Notes: generated from the letters alone by a model not told the origin. Positions 1 to 9,437 are shown, counted from the first letter of the stretch. The stretch: DNA of 18,696 nucleotides from an uncultured Flavobacteriales bacterium (GCA_938092195.1 CALKHD010000236.1:1-18696); one strand, 5' to 3'. Made by a program: numbers and translations.

Positions 1-8
1 TCCCAAAG

Positions 9-980
9 TCAAAGCTGAAAGCGGTCTCCATATCGGGCAACATGACAGCCCGATTTCAATACCCGCTGCGTTTCCTCTGATTCAGCATTCAGAAGGGGAT
101 TGGTGTGGTTCAAATGAATAAAATGAACCTTCTGAAGCTCCTTTTCAGGCCAGTCTGCCATCAACGTCATGCTTTCTGCAATGAAAGGATGTGGCACCTC
201 TGACATGTCCCGGTGCCCCAGCTCAGCGCCATCGTAAAAGGTGCCGTCCAAAAAGGCCAAGTCCACATCCGCAACCGCATCGAGGAGTTTTTGGTCCCAC
301 TTCGCCCATTTGTCGATGTCGGGAATGAACAGTGCACTTTTGTTGGGGCCTTCTATGCGGTAACCGACCGTCTCGGAGAACTCATCTCGGTGAGGCACCC
401 GAAATGGGGTGACCGTCAATTGAGGGGTCGGATGAACGGCTGTGCCCTCCGACAGCGTGGTAAGGGCGATGTTGCCCAGGTCCACCAATTGACTCCAAGG
501 GCCGTTGTTTTCTAAGAAATCCCGTAGCCGGGGCATGGCGAACACCTCGACTCCGCTGGCCCCCATCGCTTCGCGCCCAAGCAGCCCAACACCGGTGTAG
601 TGTCCCCAATGGGCATGGGTGAGAAAAATCCCATCGGGCAGGCCCTTATGGGCGCCAGAAACCTTCGTCAATTGGTGGGCCTGTCGGGCCGCGTCGGGCG
701 TGGCTTCAAACAGAAATTGCTGACCCTCCAGTGCATCCACAACGCCCAAACACACCACTTGATGTGTGCCGGCGGGCCGCAAGAATAAATTTCGACAATC
801 CGGCCTTTCGCAGCCAATGTGTGGATAGCCTCCGTCCTGAACATTGCCCAAAACGGTCAAGGTGACTCCAGATTCTTGTGCCACCCCGACTGGGCCCATC
901 CCTGCAAAAGAGGCGATCAAGACCAAGCGAAGCAGAGTTTGACGGGGGCTCCAGCTGTGCATGATTCGAAAATACCGCAT
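9..980 (-). CDS. Secreted PqqB-like metallo-beta-lactamase-fold protein
   Basis: This 323-residue protein starts with a basic then hydrophobic segment ending near VGVAQ (about residue 35), which reads as a signal peptide, so it should act in the periplasm or outside. The mature part resembles PqqB. It opens with VLGNVQDGGYP followed by Cys57 and Cys62, and near the end has HFIHLNHTNP (286-295), the counterpart of the HINNTNP motif of PqqB. The metal motif THAHWGH (121-127) keeps three His but has Gly where the MBL family has Asp. Other likely ligands are His197, Asp221/Asp223 and His292. No other PQQ-biosynthesis gene is in the window, so a role in making PQQ is not supported; a periplasmic hydrolase is more likely, substrate unknown. 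It follows pbpC by 27 bases and is probably the third gene of that operon. Met7 (962) is an alternative start. The stop is at the extreme left of the window. Confidence 0.88.
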   Translation of the reverse strand: MRYFRIMHSWSPRQTLLRLVLIASFAGMGPVGVAQESGVTLTVLGNVQDGGYPHIGCERPDCRNLFLRPAGTHQVVCLGVVDALEGQQFLFEATPDAARQAHQLTKVSGAHKGLPDGIFLTHAHWGHYTGVGLLGREAMGASGVEVFAMPRLRDFLENNGPWSQLVDLGNIALTTLSEGTAVHPTPQLTVTPFRVPHRDEFSETVGYRIEGPNKSALFIPDIDKWAKWDQKLLDAVADVDLAFLDGTFYDGAELGHRDMSEVPHPFIAESMTLMADWPEKELQKVHFIHLNHTNPLLNAESEETQRVLKSGCHVARYGDRFQL

Positions 981-1007
981 CGCCTCACTCCCACCCCATC
1001 ACAATCG

Positions 1008-3335
1008 TCACTCCACCACTTCTACTGCGCCAGAAATCTGCAATCCACGCTCGTCCACCACGCGAATGTCATGGCGCCCTGGATTAAAAAACACCTCTAA
1101 GACGTGGTGGCCTTCAGTTTCTCCCAAATACTGGCCGTTGTCATGCCAAAACAGATGGGCATCTGTCCGAGAATGGGCCACCTCGATCACCATGCTCTGG
1201 AGCTCTCCATCCAGACCTCGGGGACGTTTCACCAAATCATACTCTTCCGGATAGACCCACTCCAAGCGACTGACGTCATCCATTGCACCCCCACTCATGC
1301 AGGCCTGTGACCACGATGGCAATGGAGCGAACCTCCCTCCTGACCTGCGGTGGTACCATTGCATGGCTGGAGGCAGCACAACCCATGAGGTGTCTGAATA
1401 GGCGGACGCGCAACCAGAGTGGACCCTCTCTTCGTTCTCATTGAGCTGAACGGTGGTGCAATAGCCGCAAGGTGCTGGGATGCGCTGGCCGACTTTGGCC
1501 GTCGTGGTGTTCCGACAGAACGGTCCCTTGCCATATCCTGTGGAGGCGCACAATGCAGCCTTCTGACCCTCGATGGCCTCATCGGATTCAGGAAAAGCCG
1601 ACCCCCCAAAGGGCAGCTGACTGAGAACCTTGAAAAACAAGGGCGCAGAGCATTCCACGCCAATCAAACCCGGACGGCCCTCTTGACTCGCATTGCCTGC
1701 CCATACCACCACCAACCATTGTCCGTCTGTTCCCGCTGCCCATGCATCCCGATGGCCGTAACTCGTGCCTGTCTTCCAGTGAACAGGACGGTCTGGGCTC
1801 CAATGCTGCCAAGCCACTGGCCGCTTCACCTCCTCCATCATTTCACCCACCCGAAAGGCCGTTAACGGACTAAAAACCTGAGGCTTCGCTTGAGAATAAC
1901 GGCGACCGAACGGGTCCATCAACCCCGCTTCTCCCTGGGGCCGAAGCGGGCTAAACAACGCCGCATACGCCTCCGCAATTTGAATGGGCGGGATCTCAGC
2001 GCTTCCCAAAATCAAGGACAGGCCATAATGGAAGGCATTGTCCTTCATGGACTGTATCCCCATGTTCTGGAGAAGCCCATGAAACTTCTGAAGACCAAAC
2101 TTCCTGAGCAACCGAACGGCAGGCACGTTCAGCGATGCCACCAAGGATTCTTTGACCGATGGTGCCCCCCTGTATTGCCGGTCAAAATTCCGAGGGGTAA
2201 AATCCCCAATCCGGGTGGGCACATCCTCCAAAATGGATTGCGGTGTGACCATGCCCTCCTCTATGGCGGCCCCGTATAGAAGTGGCTTCAAAATGCTGCC
2301 TGTGGACCTCGGCTGTCTGAGCATGTCAAAGCCCGACCCCTCTGAATCCATCGCGCTCGAATTGCCCGCATAAGCCCGGATTTCACCTGAGCCCAAATCC
2401 ACCGCGACCGCACAGGCATTGTGAACTTCATTGCCCTTCCATTGATCTACATGGGCATCCACCACGCCTTGGACCCGGTTTTGAAGGGCCCCATCCAAGG
2501 TGGAGTTGTAGGGTTGAGATGGCAAGACTTGGCATTGCCAATCGAGCAAATGCGGCGCCCGTCGAGGCAAAGCCAAAGGACGACTTGGCAGAGGTTCTCC
2601 TTTGGAAAGACGCCACGTCACAGAGTCGATGCTGCCTTGAATGAGCAGCTGATCGAGAAGCCGGTTTCTCTTGTTGCGAAAGGTGGACTCATTGCGACCA
2701 GGCAGGATCTTGGAAGGCGCATTGGGGAGAACCGCCAAAGAAGCGCACTCTCCCCAGGAGAGTTGATGAGCAGGAACGCCATAGTACCTCCAACTCGCCG
2801 CCTCCAAGCCTACAATGTTGCCTCCAAATGGAGCATGAGCGCAGTACATCCGAAGGATTTCATCCTTGTTCATGCGCCATTCTAAGCGCGTGGCCTGAGC
2901 CATTTCGAGCAGCTTCCGGGACAAGGACCGCCTGCGCTGACCGCTGGCCATCCGAACCACCTGCATGGTCAAAGTAGATGCACCGGAGACCACCCTTCCT
3001 GCTTGCCAGTTTTGCCGTGCGGCTCGGCCCACCGCCATGACGTCCACGCCCATGTGGTCCCAAAACCGCTTGTCCTCAAAGGCCACAATGGCGGCGACAA
3101 ACTTCTCGGGAAGGGAGTCCGAAGGCGGAAAGCGCCATTGCTCATCGGCGGCAATGCGCGCGCCCAACAGCTGCCCATCGCGGTCATTGAGCACTGTAGA
3201 ATAGGGCGCGTCAAAGAGGGGGAAGGACAAGCACAATGCCCACCCCCAGACCACTGCGGCCCCCGCAACAATTGCGATCAGCCGGATTGGATGTTGCCGC
3301 GCCCAGTCGATCACGGCGTTTTTACGGTCACCCAC
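1008..3335 (-). CDS. pbpC: Penicillin-binding protein 1C (bifunctional transglycosylase/transpeptidase)
   Basis: This is a 775-residue class A penicillin-binding protein of the PBP1C type. A short cytoplasmic tail is followed by one membrane span (about 17-40). The GT51 glycan polymerase domain has EDKRFWDH with catalytic Glu87, GASTLTMQ (118-125) and RKLLEMAQA (140-148). The transpeptidase domain has SILK with nucleophile Ser347 and Lys350, SLN (401-403) and KTG (521-523). A Cys-rich linker leads to a C-terminal BiPBP_C-type beta domain (about 690-775), which marks PBP1C rather than PBP1A or 1B. All catalytic motifs are intact. The start lies inside the end of the upstream alpha-2-macroglobulin gene (25-base overlap), so the two are probably translationally coupled. 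This pairing and order are known from Enterobacteria (yfhM-pbpC). The enzyme polymerises and crosslinks peptidoglycan at the inner membrane and may repair the wall after host attack. Confidence 0.97.
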   Translation of the reverse strand: MGDRKNAVIDWARQHPIRLIAIVAGAAVVWGWALCLSFPLFDAPYSTVLNDRDGQLLGARIAADEQWRFPPSDSLPEKFVAAIVAFEDKRFWDHMGVDVMAVGRAARQNWQAGRVVSGASTLTMQVVRMASGQRRRSLSRKLLEMAQATRLEWRMNKDEILRMYCAHAPFGGNIVGLEAASWRYYGVPAHQLSWGECASLAVLPNAPSKILPGRNESTFRNKRNRLLDQLLIQGSIDSVTWRLSKGEPLPSRPLALPRRAPHLLDWQCQVLPSQPYNSTLDGALQNRVQGVVDAHVDQWKGNEVHNACAVAVDLGSGEIRAYAGNSSAMDSEGSGFDMLRQPRSTGSILKPLLYGAAIEEGMVTPQSILEDVPTRIGDFTPRNFDRQYRGAPSVKESLVASLNVPAVRLLRKFGLQKFHGLLQNMGIQSMKDNAFHYGLSLILGSAEIPPIQIAEAYAALFSPLRPQGEAGLMDPFGRRYSQAKPQVFSPLTAFRVGEMMEEVKRPVAWQHWSPDRPVHWKTGTSYGHRDAWAAGTDGQWLVVVWAGNASQEGRPGLIGVECSAPLFFKVLSQLPFGGSAFPESDEAIEGQKAALCASTGYGKGPFCRNTTTAKVGQRIPAPCGYCTTVQLNENEERVHSGCASAYSDTSWVVLPPAMQWYHRRSGGRFAPLPSWSQACMSGGAMDDVSRLEWVYPEEYDLVKRPRGLDGELQSMVIEVAHSRTDAHLFWHDNGQYLGETEGHHVLEVFFNPGRHDIRVVDERGLQISGAVEVVE

Positions 3336-6300
3336 TGCCCTTGCGTAGACGCTTGAATGTCTCCATTGTACATCGCCTCGGCAAAAACGGGTGGTGCGTA
3401 ATACCGCCCGGGATAGGTGGCCACCACTTCAAACGTGAGCGCAAGGGAGCCCCCCTGATTCATGCTGAAGTACGAGCTGACCCGGTCGTCTCTGATGTCC
3501 TGATACTCGACCTGATTGGCGGTTTCCTCTCCAAACAACCGTGCATTGGAAAGCTCCCAACCAGCGGGGATCATGTAGGTCAACGCCATCCTTTCCCGGG
3601 TGAGAAAATCGTCCTGGCGGGTTGCGTTCACCTCGACATACATGACTTCACCTGCCGCAACTTCACTCACATCAAAGGGCTTCCCTTGGCTGTCGACATA
3701 CCGCACATCCAAAGACAGGCCTTTTGAATGGGCCACCTCCTCTCCGAATTGTTCGATGGCCGTCTGGGTGACGCTGACATACAACGGGACATCCGACCCG
3801 TGCTCCACGTTCAGGGATTGGGCCTGAGACATTGGTCCTCCGTCCACATTGAAGATTTTATCCGAAGTCGCCACAGGGGTTTCTTCTTCTCCCCATTTGA
3901 CTTGGGCCACAAGCGGTCCTGAATCTGCCCCACCCAAAACTTCGGTCAACACGAACAGCCCGTATGCGATGTCTTGGGTGGACTTCCACCCCACGCCCAT
4001 GTCCCTGGCCAGATCCATGGCCTGAACAGAAGCGGACTCCACTCGGCCCACTTTGTGCAAGGCCTCCACCCACATGGCCCTGTTCCGGAAATCTGAGGAA
4101 AAAGACCGCCAATAGTAGCGGCGATCAAAGCGCGGCATGTTGGAATCGAGCAAACGGTTGGCCAATTCGGCTTCCCCCAGCTCTGCATATGCCCCCGCCA
4201 GCAACATGGCCGTGCGAGCGTCCAAGGTCCTGAGGTTTCTGAGTCGCGTCATCGCGCCCACCTCTTGCTCTCCACATTGAGCCAACACCGAAAGTCGGTA
4301 TCCCTGACCAAACATGGTCCAGGTCGCATTCTGGTCGTAGGACCAGTTCCTGGCCTGTTTCCGTTCGTATTGCGCATAGCGTTCGAGCATGCCTTGTGGG
4401 AGCGCGTGTCCCGCTTCTTTGGCTTGAATCAAAAAGTGCCCCACATAGGTGGACACCCAAGAATTGGCAGTGTTGCTGCCTGGCCAATACACGAATCCAC
4501 CTCCTGGCAATTGACGCTTGCTCAAGGTGTTGATGGCCTTAAGAATGTTGGCGCGGTTGGTCACCCTTTGCTCTGGACTCAGTTCCACCCATTGGCCCAA
4601 ATTCAACTGGGCAAACCCTTTTGAAGTGACCTGTTCTGAACAACCGTGAGGATAGGAGAGCAAGGACCCCATCCTGTCGTTCAGTTTGATGTCTGGCACC
4701 TTCGACAAACTGACCTGGCACGTTCTTGAATCGGGGACCCCGAAGGGCACCACCGTGGCACTCAGCGTGTCGTTCACCACATAGCTCTCCGTTCGGGTCA
4801 CCCTCAGCATGGGATTCCTGACCTCAATGGCCAACGCATCTTCTGCACTGCGGCCCTTTGATTTGGCCCTGACGCTCAACTGAACCCGATCCACCCCGGC
4901 CTGAACCGTGCCTGGGAAGAACACCGTTTTCTGACCCGTGGATGAAAAAGAGACCTTCTTCTTTTGGGTGCCCCAATCCAAACCTTCACTCTCGGCTATG
5001 GAAACCTCCACGTCGTTGACCCCCTCTTCCAGTGCAAATACCGTCACGGGAACATCGATCCGCTCCCCGGGTGCGGCGAGCCTCGGCAAGGTCAATTGCA
5101 CCATCAGGTCTTGCTTGACCCTCACATTGCCTTCTTCATGCCCCGTGGCTCCACTCGGGTTGGCTGCCACCACCATGACGCGAACGTTTCCGAGGTAATT
5201 CTGGATGTCCACTTGGTGCTTGGCTGTGCGGCCAGCACCCAGAGTAAACGGTCCCAGGTGACTGACCACCGGGCGAAAACGATCGGCATCTTCTTCTGAA
5301 TCCTTGACTTCAGCGCCGTCTCCACCCACGGAAAGCACCTTCGCAATTTTGCCCGCAAAGGCCTCCAATACCCACGAATACATGTCCCAAGTGCGGACAC
5401 CCAAAGCAGACCTTCGGGTGAAATAAGCATGGGGGTCTGGCGTGGCGAATTTGGTGAGCCCCAAGAGGCCTTCATCGACAACGGCCAAGGTGTATTCCAT
5501 GCCCGCTCCATTGGCTTCGCTCACGGCGATGTCGAGGGTGGAATTCGGCTCCACCTCATCGGGAATCTTGAGTTCTGGAGACAGCTTTTTGGCGGGGTCT
5601 ACAATCTCAACTGGCACAATTCCGTACATCCGGATCGGCAGGTCATTGCTGCTGTTCCCATGGGGTTGAATGACCATGGCATGCAGGTAACAATGCGGGG
5701 CCATGTCTTCTGTGAGCTCGATTTGGAGCCGCGTGGCCCGTTCCGTGGTCTCCACCACCCAATCCTCCAACTGAACACTCCCGTTTTCTGCGCTCAGGAT
5801 CAATGTTCCGCCGGGAGAAGAAGGCACCTCGATGGTGGCCATTTCACCCACCTCATAGCTGTCCTTGTCCAAGACGAGCTCCACCACTTCAGCCGATTCG
5901 GCCTCTGCCGCTCCTCTGCCAGCCCGCCGGCCATAGGACCAATCGAAGGTGACCACCCTTGAACTCACATGTTTGCCTTCTTCATCTGACACCACGATGT
6001 AGATGCGGCCCCACTGTTCCTTGTTCAATTCAAGGTCGAATGAACCACGGCCATCCCGCAAATCCAGCTGGTGCTCTGAGATCAGCTCTTTGGTCGCGCT
6101 GTTGAGGCGAGACACGCGATTGCGTCCCTGCCTCCACCACCAAGACCAATCCAAACGGAAGACTTCCACCTTGACCTTTCCCGGTTTGAAATCCCCACCG
6201 GGACCCGTGCGAACCACCTCGATTTGCTGCTTTTCTTCTGTTGGCCAGTAACCGTATTGATTGGGTTCAGGCATTTTGAATCCCACATACGCTTTGAATG

Positions 6301-8761
6301 GCGCCAACTTTAACCGCTGAGAAGTCACACTGAACCGCCCGCCAGGCTCGAAGACCCGGGCGCGTGTTACCAGCTCTAAAGGACCGGGATTGTTGCTCAG
6401 GTATCCAGAATTCCAAACGACGGCATCCGAACCTTTCGCATCCAAAGTGCCGGTGACCATTCTTTGAGCCAAGCTTCCCACAGACTTGGTCACGTCGAAG
6501 AAATGAAAATCAGGGTGGCGATCGGCCAAGCCTTTGGTGTCTTTCACCAGACTTCCCTTCAGCTCATATTTCAACCCAGCAGCGCTGGCGCCCGTGAGCC
6601 ATTCGCTGCTGATTTTGAGACCAAATTTTTGCATGCTCCCGTCGATGACGTTTTGATTGGCGCTCACAGAAATGTCCAATCGATTGGGCTGAATGGTTTC
6701 GACAGACAATGACTTGGTGAAGGTGGCCGAGCCGATTTCCACTTTGGCCAGCCATGTGCCGGTAGGAGCGTCCACATCGGTTTTGAAGTGAAGGGGCCGG
6801 ATGCTTTTGACGCCGCGGTCCACAACCCGGCGAACCACTTCTCTCCCCTTTGCGTCTTCCACCGTTAACACCACGGGGTGATTGGGAGGAAGGGGATTGT
6901 AGCGGTCGTCCAGAATGGCATCCAAGAAAATGGTGTCCCCCGGGCGCCAGACCCCGCGTTCGGTATAGAGCATGCACTGGACCCCTTCTGTCACTTTTAC
7001 GCCCTGTACATCAAATGAAGAGATGGAGAGGCTCGCTCCATGTTCCAGCTTGACATAGGCCTTTTGACCTCTCCAAGTTGCGACCGCCAAAAAGGGCTTA
7101 CCTCCGCTTGCCGACAAACTCAATGCCCCTTGGGCATCCGTGCTTCCTGTGGCCACGGGCTGTCCCTGGTAATTCATCAACTCCACGGTCACCCCGGAAA
7201 GCACTTTTCCATCGGTGAGGTGGGTCGCATACGCGCGCCATCCGCTCTCTCCTCCTTTGACAATCAAACCCAAATCGGAGACCAAGACATTCCGCTCGAT
7301 GGTCCTTCGGTTGCCGTAATAACTGATGTGGCAGGGGTTGTCGCGCATTTGGTACCGATAACCGGGCACATACCGACCTCCTTCATAGGGACTGAACACA
7401 TCGGCGTCATGTGCCCAAGTGTCCGGGTCTTCGGGGGTCTTGCCATCGCATGGATAGCTAGAATAGGCGGGCCTGAAACCGATTTCCACATGGTAAATGG
7501 CCCCTGGGGCTCGCTCGACCAACTCCTCCAAATCGATGGAGTAGTTCTCCCAGTGGTGAGTGGCCGCACTGCCCAATTCAACCCTGCGGTCTGCAATGGG
7601 ACGGGCCACCCTCCTCAACCGCGAGGTTCCCGACAGCGCATTGTCTTGGAAAAACTGCAGCGTGTTTTCCTCGAATACCTGGAAGACACGAACATCCACC
7701 GCCGTGAGCCCTTTTGCACGAAAGGGAACCTGAGCCGACCCCGACGTGGGCACCACATTGCCTTCTCCGATGAACTCCACCTCCGGCTTGTTGACCGTGA
7801 ATGTGAATTCCTGAACGATGGGGCTGAGCAAGGGCTCACCCAATACGTTTTTGATTCCCTCTGCCACCCGCAGAGTGGTGACACCGGTCTTGACCCCATT
7901 GGGATAGCATTCCACTCGACTCCCATCAACCCTCACATCATGGAGGTCTTCATTGTCCAATTGAAACAGCCCCATCAGTCGCTGGCTCTTGAGAATGGGA
8001 CTGGAGAAGATCAAGGTGATCTTTTGATCGGGCAGCTGCCCCACCCTTGCACTCAGCAGGGAAAAGTCATTCAAGGGCGGCACAGCCATGGTCGTGAATG
8101 CGCTCCCATCCAGCTTCAATTCGATCTCCTGCTCGCTTGAGGTCCGCTCCACGGAGTCCACAGCAAAATTCCAGATGTGCCGGTCACCGGGGCAAGACCA
8201 CTCCACCCGATTGGCCTCTATGCCTTCCAGCGAAACCCTTTGCGCCACCTCATCCATGTTGGACAAATCATTCGACAGCAGCGTCCCCTCGAGCCGGTTC
8301 CAGCGAAGGTCGAGGTCGGACAACCCCTCCAGCGAGTAGCCATTCAACTCAAAGCGCTGTTCAATGGTGGAGAAATTGAACGAAAAGGTCTCCAGCTCTT
8401 TCGGGACGTCCATCAGCGCTCCCAAGGCAAACCGAACCTCGTATTCTGTGCCCGGTGCCCACCTTGGGTTCGGGATGAATTCCAATGCGGTCTCCGACTT
8501 CCACACCGTCTGCCCCTCCATGGGAGGTTGAATGTCAAAAACGGCTGAGGAGATCGGTGTCCCTGGCACCATGTTGATGCCAATCTCATCGGACAATTGC
8601 ACCACAACGCCCTCCTCCGCAGAGATGACGCCTGAGGTGTATTGAACAATGTGATGATCGAGGTTGGGCGTCCAATGCGTGGCATCGGTTGACGTTTCCC
8701 CACAGGAAGCGAGGACGAACAGAATGGGCGCGAGAAGCGCACCCAGGGACCATGTTTTCAT
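3311..8761 (-). CDS. Alpha-2-macroglobulin family lipoprotein with thioester motif
   Basis: This large envelope protein has about 1816 residues, somewhat longer than E. coli YfhM. I chose the ATG at 8761 because it gives a lipoprotein signal with lipobox LASC (Cys20); the frame stays open to 8824, but the extra 21 residues do not look like part of a signal peptide. The MG2 signature YTERGVWRPGD is near residue 600, AVVDEGLLGLTKF near 1090 and LGPFTLGAG near 1170. The thioester motif GCSEQ has its Cys at about 1374, and the GGFVYWPG segment of the thioester helical domain is near 1420. The end (EAMYNGDIQAST) matches the usual bacterial A2M tail. By family knowledge, cleavage of the bait region by a foreign protease exposes the thioester, which traps the protease. 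The lipid anchor places it in the periplasm or on the outer membrane. It is the first gene of the operon with pbpC. The presumed leader is 8762-8905, where I see no convincing promoter. Confidence 0.96.
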   Translation of the reverse strand: MKTWSLGALLAPILFVLASCGETSTDATHWTPNLDHHIVQYTSGVISAEEGVVVQLSDEIGINMVPGTPISSAVFDIQPPMEGQTVWKSETALEFIPNPRWAPGTEYEVRFALGALMDVPKELETFSFNFSTIEQRFELNGYSLEGLSDLDLRWNRLEGTLLSNDLSNMDEVAQRVSLEGIEANRVEWSCPGDRHIWNFAVDSVERTSSEQEIELKLDGSAFTTMAVPPLNDFSLLSARVGQLPDQKITLIFSSPILKSQRLMGLFQLDNEDLHDVRVDGSRVECYPNGVKTGVTTLRVAEGIKNVLGEPLLSPIVQEFTFTVNKPEVEFIGEGNVVPTSGSAQVPFRAKGLTAVDVRVFQVFEENTLQFFQDNALSGTSRLRRVARPIADRRVELGSAATHHWENYSIDLEELVERAPGAIYHVEIGFRPAYSSYPCDGKTPEDPDTWAHDADVFSPYEGGRYVPGYRYQMRDNPCHISYYGNRRTIERNVLVSDLGLIVKGGESGWRAYATHLTDGKVLSGVTVELMNYQGQPVATGSTDAQGALSLSASGGKPFLAVATWRGQKAYVKLEHGASLSISSFDVQGVKVTEGVQCMLYTERGVWRPGDTIFLDAILDDRYNPLPPNHPVVLTVEDAKGREVVRRVVDRGVKSIRPLHFKTDVDAPTGTWLAKVEIGSATFTKSLSVETIQPNRLDISVSANQNVIDGSMQKFGLKISSEWLTGASAAGLKYELKGSLVKDTKGLADRHPDFHFFDVTKSVGSLAQRMVTGTLDAKGSDAVVWNSGYLSNNPGPLELVTRARVFEPGGRFSVTSQRLKLAPFKAYVGFKMPEPNQYGYWPTEEKQQIEVVRTGPGGDFKPGKVKVEVFRLDWSWWWRQGRNRVSRLNSATKELISEHQLDLRDGRGSFDLELNKEQWGRIYIVVSDEEGKHVSSRVVTFDWSYGRRAGRGAAEAESAEVVELVLDKDSYEVGEMATIEVPSSPGGTLILSAENGSVQLEDWVVETTERATRLQIELTEDMAPHCYLHAMVIQPHGNSSNDLPIRMYGIVPVEIVDPAKKLSPELKIPDEVEPNSTLDIAVSEANGAGMEYTLAVVDEGLLGLTKFATPDPHAYFTRRSALGVRTWDMYSWVLEAFAGKIAKVLSVGGDGAEVKDSEEDADRFRPVVSHLGPFTLGAGRTAKHQVDIQNYLGNVRVMVVAANPSGATGHEEGNVRVKQDLMVQLTLPRLAAPGERIDVPVTVFALEEGVNDVEVSIAESEGLDWGTQKKKVSFSSTGQKTVFFPGTVQAGVDRVQLSVRAKSKGRSAEDALAIEVRNPMLRVTRTESYVVNDTLSATVVPFGVPDSRTCQVSLSKVPDIKLNDRMGSLLSYPHGCSEQVTSKGFAQLNLGQWVELSPEQRVTNRANILKAINTLSKRQLPGGGFVYWPGSNTANSWVSTYVGHFLIQAKEAGHALPQGMLERYAQYERKQARNWSYDQNATWTMFGQGYRLSVLAQCGEQEVGAMTRLRNLRTLDARTAMLLAGAYAELGEAELANRLLDSNMPRFDRRYYWRSFSSDFRNRAMWVEALHKVGRVESASVQAMDLARDMGVGWKSTQDIAYGLFVLTEVLGGADSGPLVAQVKWGEEETPVATSDKIFNVDGGPMSQAQSLNVEHGSDVPLYVSVTQTAIEQFGEEVAHSKGLSLDVRYVDSQGKPFDVSEVAAGEVMYVEVNATRQDDFLTRERMALTYMIPAGWELSNARLFGEETANQVEYQDIRDDRVSSYFSMNQGGSLALTFEVVATYPGRYYAPPVFAEAMYNGDIQASTQGQWVTVKTP

Positions 8762-8905
8762 GAAGCAAACTTTGGCACAGTGGTGAATTCCGACCCTACA
8801 AATGTTGGAGGACCGTCGCTGCACATTGAACGCATGAAATGCCTCAATTCCTATCCGAATGCCATAATTAATTTGACTTCACTCCTTAAGAGCAAAAAAG
8901 GCGGG

Positions 8906-9298
8906 TCAGGGCTGCCGATCCCATCGACAGTTGCGGAACAAACCTTCACACGGTTCCCTCACTGCACCTGAACGAGCGGTGTACTCTGTGTAGATGGCTT
9001 CGCCAATCAAATCGGAGTACAGCACGGTGCTGCTGTCTGGGAACAAGGTCAACGTCATATTGGTGTCCCGGGACAGAAATTGATAGGTCCCACTGTGCCT
9101 CTGCTCATCCTCGAATTGAAACCGATAGCGGCCTGCACTTCCGGCTGGTGAAGGCTCATCAAACTCCATCCACAAGGGGCCCTGCGTGGCGCAGGATTGA
9201 CAGCCTGCTTCGTCATTGCGATCAAATCGCCCCACGATTTCCTGATCCATCGGGGAGCAAGACAGAAAAACCAGGGGAATCATCCAAAGCGCCTTCAT
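8906..9298 (-). CDS. Small putative lipoprotein, function unknown
   Basis: This 130-residue protein is not recognised. I start it at the ATG at 9298 because the product then begins MKALWMIPLVFLSC, a compact lipoprotein signal with acylated Cys14. The frame extends to 9349, but those residues lack signal-peptide character. The mature part is acidic and polar, with a Cys pair (CQSC) shortly after the anchor and a second Cys pair near the C-terminus (CEGLFRNC). It contains alternating segments such as RYRFQFED and MTLTLFP that suggest a small beta-sheet domain. It lies 139 bases downstream of the CDGSH gene and 144 bases upstream of the A2M gene on the same strand. A perfect 6-bp inverted repeat ends one base before the chosen start codon. 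It could be a lipocalin-like or META-like domain, but no diagnostic motif is visible. Confidence 0.7.
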   Translation of the reverse strand: MKALWMIPLVFLSCSPMDQEIVGRFDRNDEAGCQSCATQGPLWMEFDEPSPAGSAGRYRFQFEDEQRHSGTYQFLSRDTNMTLTLFPDSSTVLYSDLIGEAIYTEYTARSGAVREPCEGLFRNCRWDRQP

Positions 9299-9299
9299 C

Positions 9300-9317
9300 A
9301 GGGGCAAAATAGCCCCT
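9300..9317 (-). promoter_or_regulatory. Inverted repeat abutting the small lipoprotein start codon
   Basis: On the minus strand the sequence reads AGGGGC, a 6-base loop TATTTT, then GCCCCT, and one base later the ATG at 9298. The stem is perfect and GC-rich but not followed by a T tract, so it is not a terminator. It could be an RNA hairpin affecting access to the start codon, or a DNA operator. Function is inferred only from position. Confidence 0.4.
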
Positions 9318-9437
9318 ATTGAACTAGTGGGCCTTACCGACATGGGCAACTTGGATTCGGCCGCGGGCGTTTAAGATGACAGCCTTGCCGTCTTAGACCT
9401 TTCAGTGATCGGCCTTGCCAGTTGAATGTGACGCCGC

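Noticed and set aside
7040..8140. Plus-strand open frame of 366 codons opposite the alpha-2-macroglobulin gene
   Set aside because: It is entirely antisense to well-supported A2M coding sequence, has no recognisable domain, and its composition looks like a mirror of the real frame in GC-rich DNA.
8762..8824. Longer start for the alpha-2-macroglobulin
   Set aside because: The added 21 residues are Cys/His/Arg-rich and would place the lipobox at Cys41, behind an unusual leader.
8894..8925. Possible terminator after the small lipoprotein gene (six T residues on the minus strand)
   Set aside because: The T tract is there, but only a 3-bp GGC/GCC stem precedes it.
9372..9395. Inverted repeat TAAGA ... 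TCTTA downstream of the CDGSH gene
   Set aside because: Only 5 bp, AT-rich, with a 14-base loop and no T tract, so it is too weak to call a terminator.
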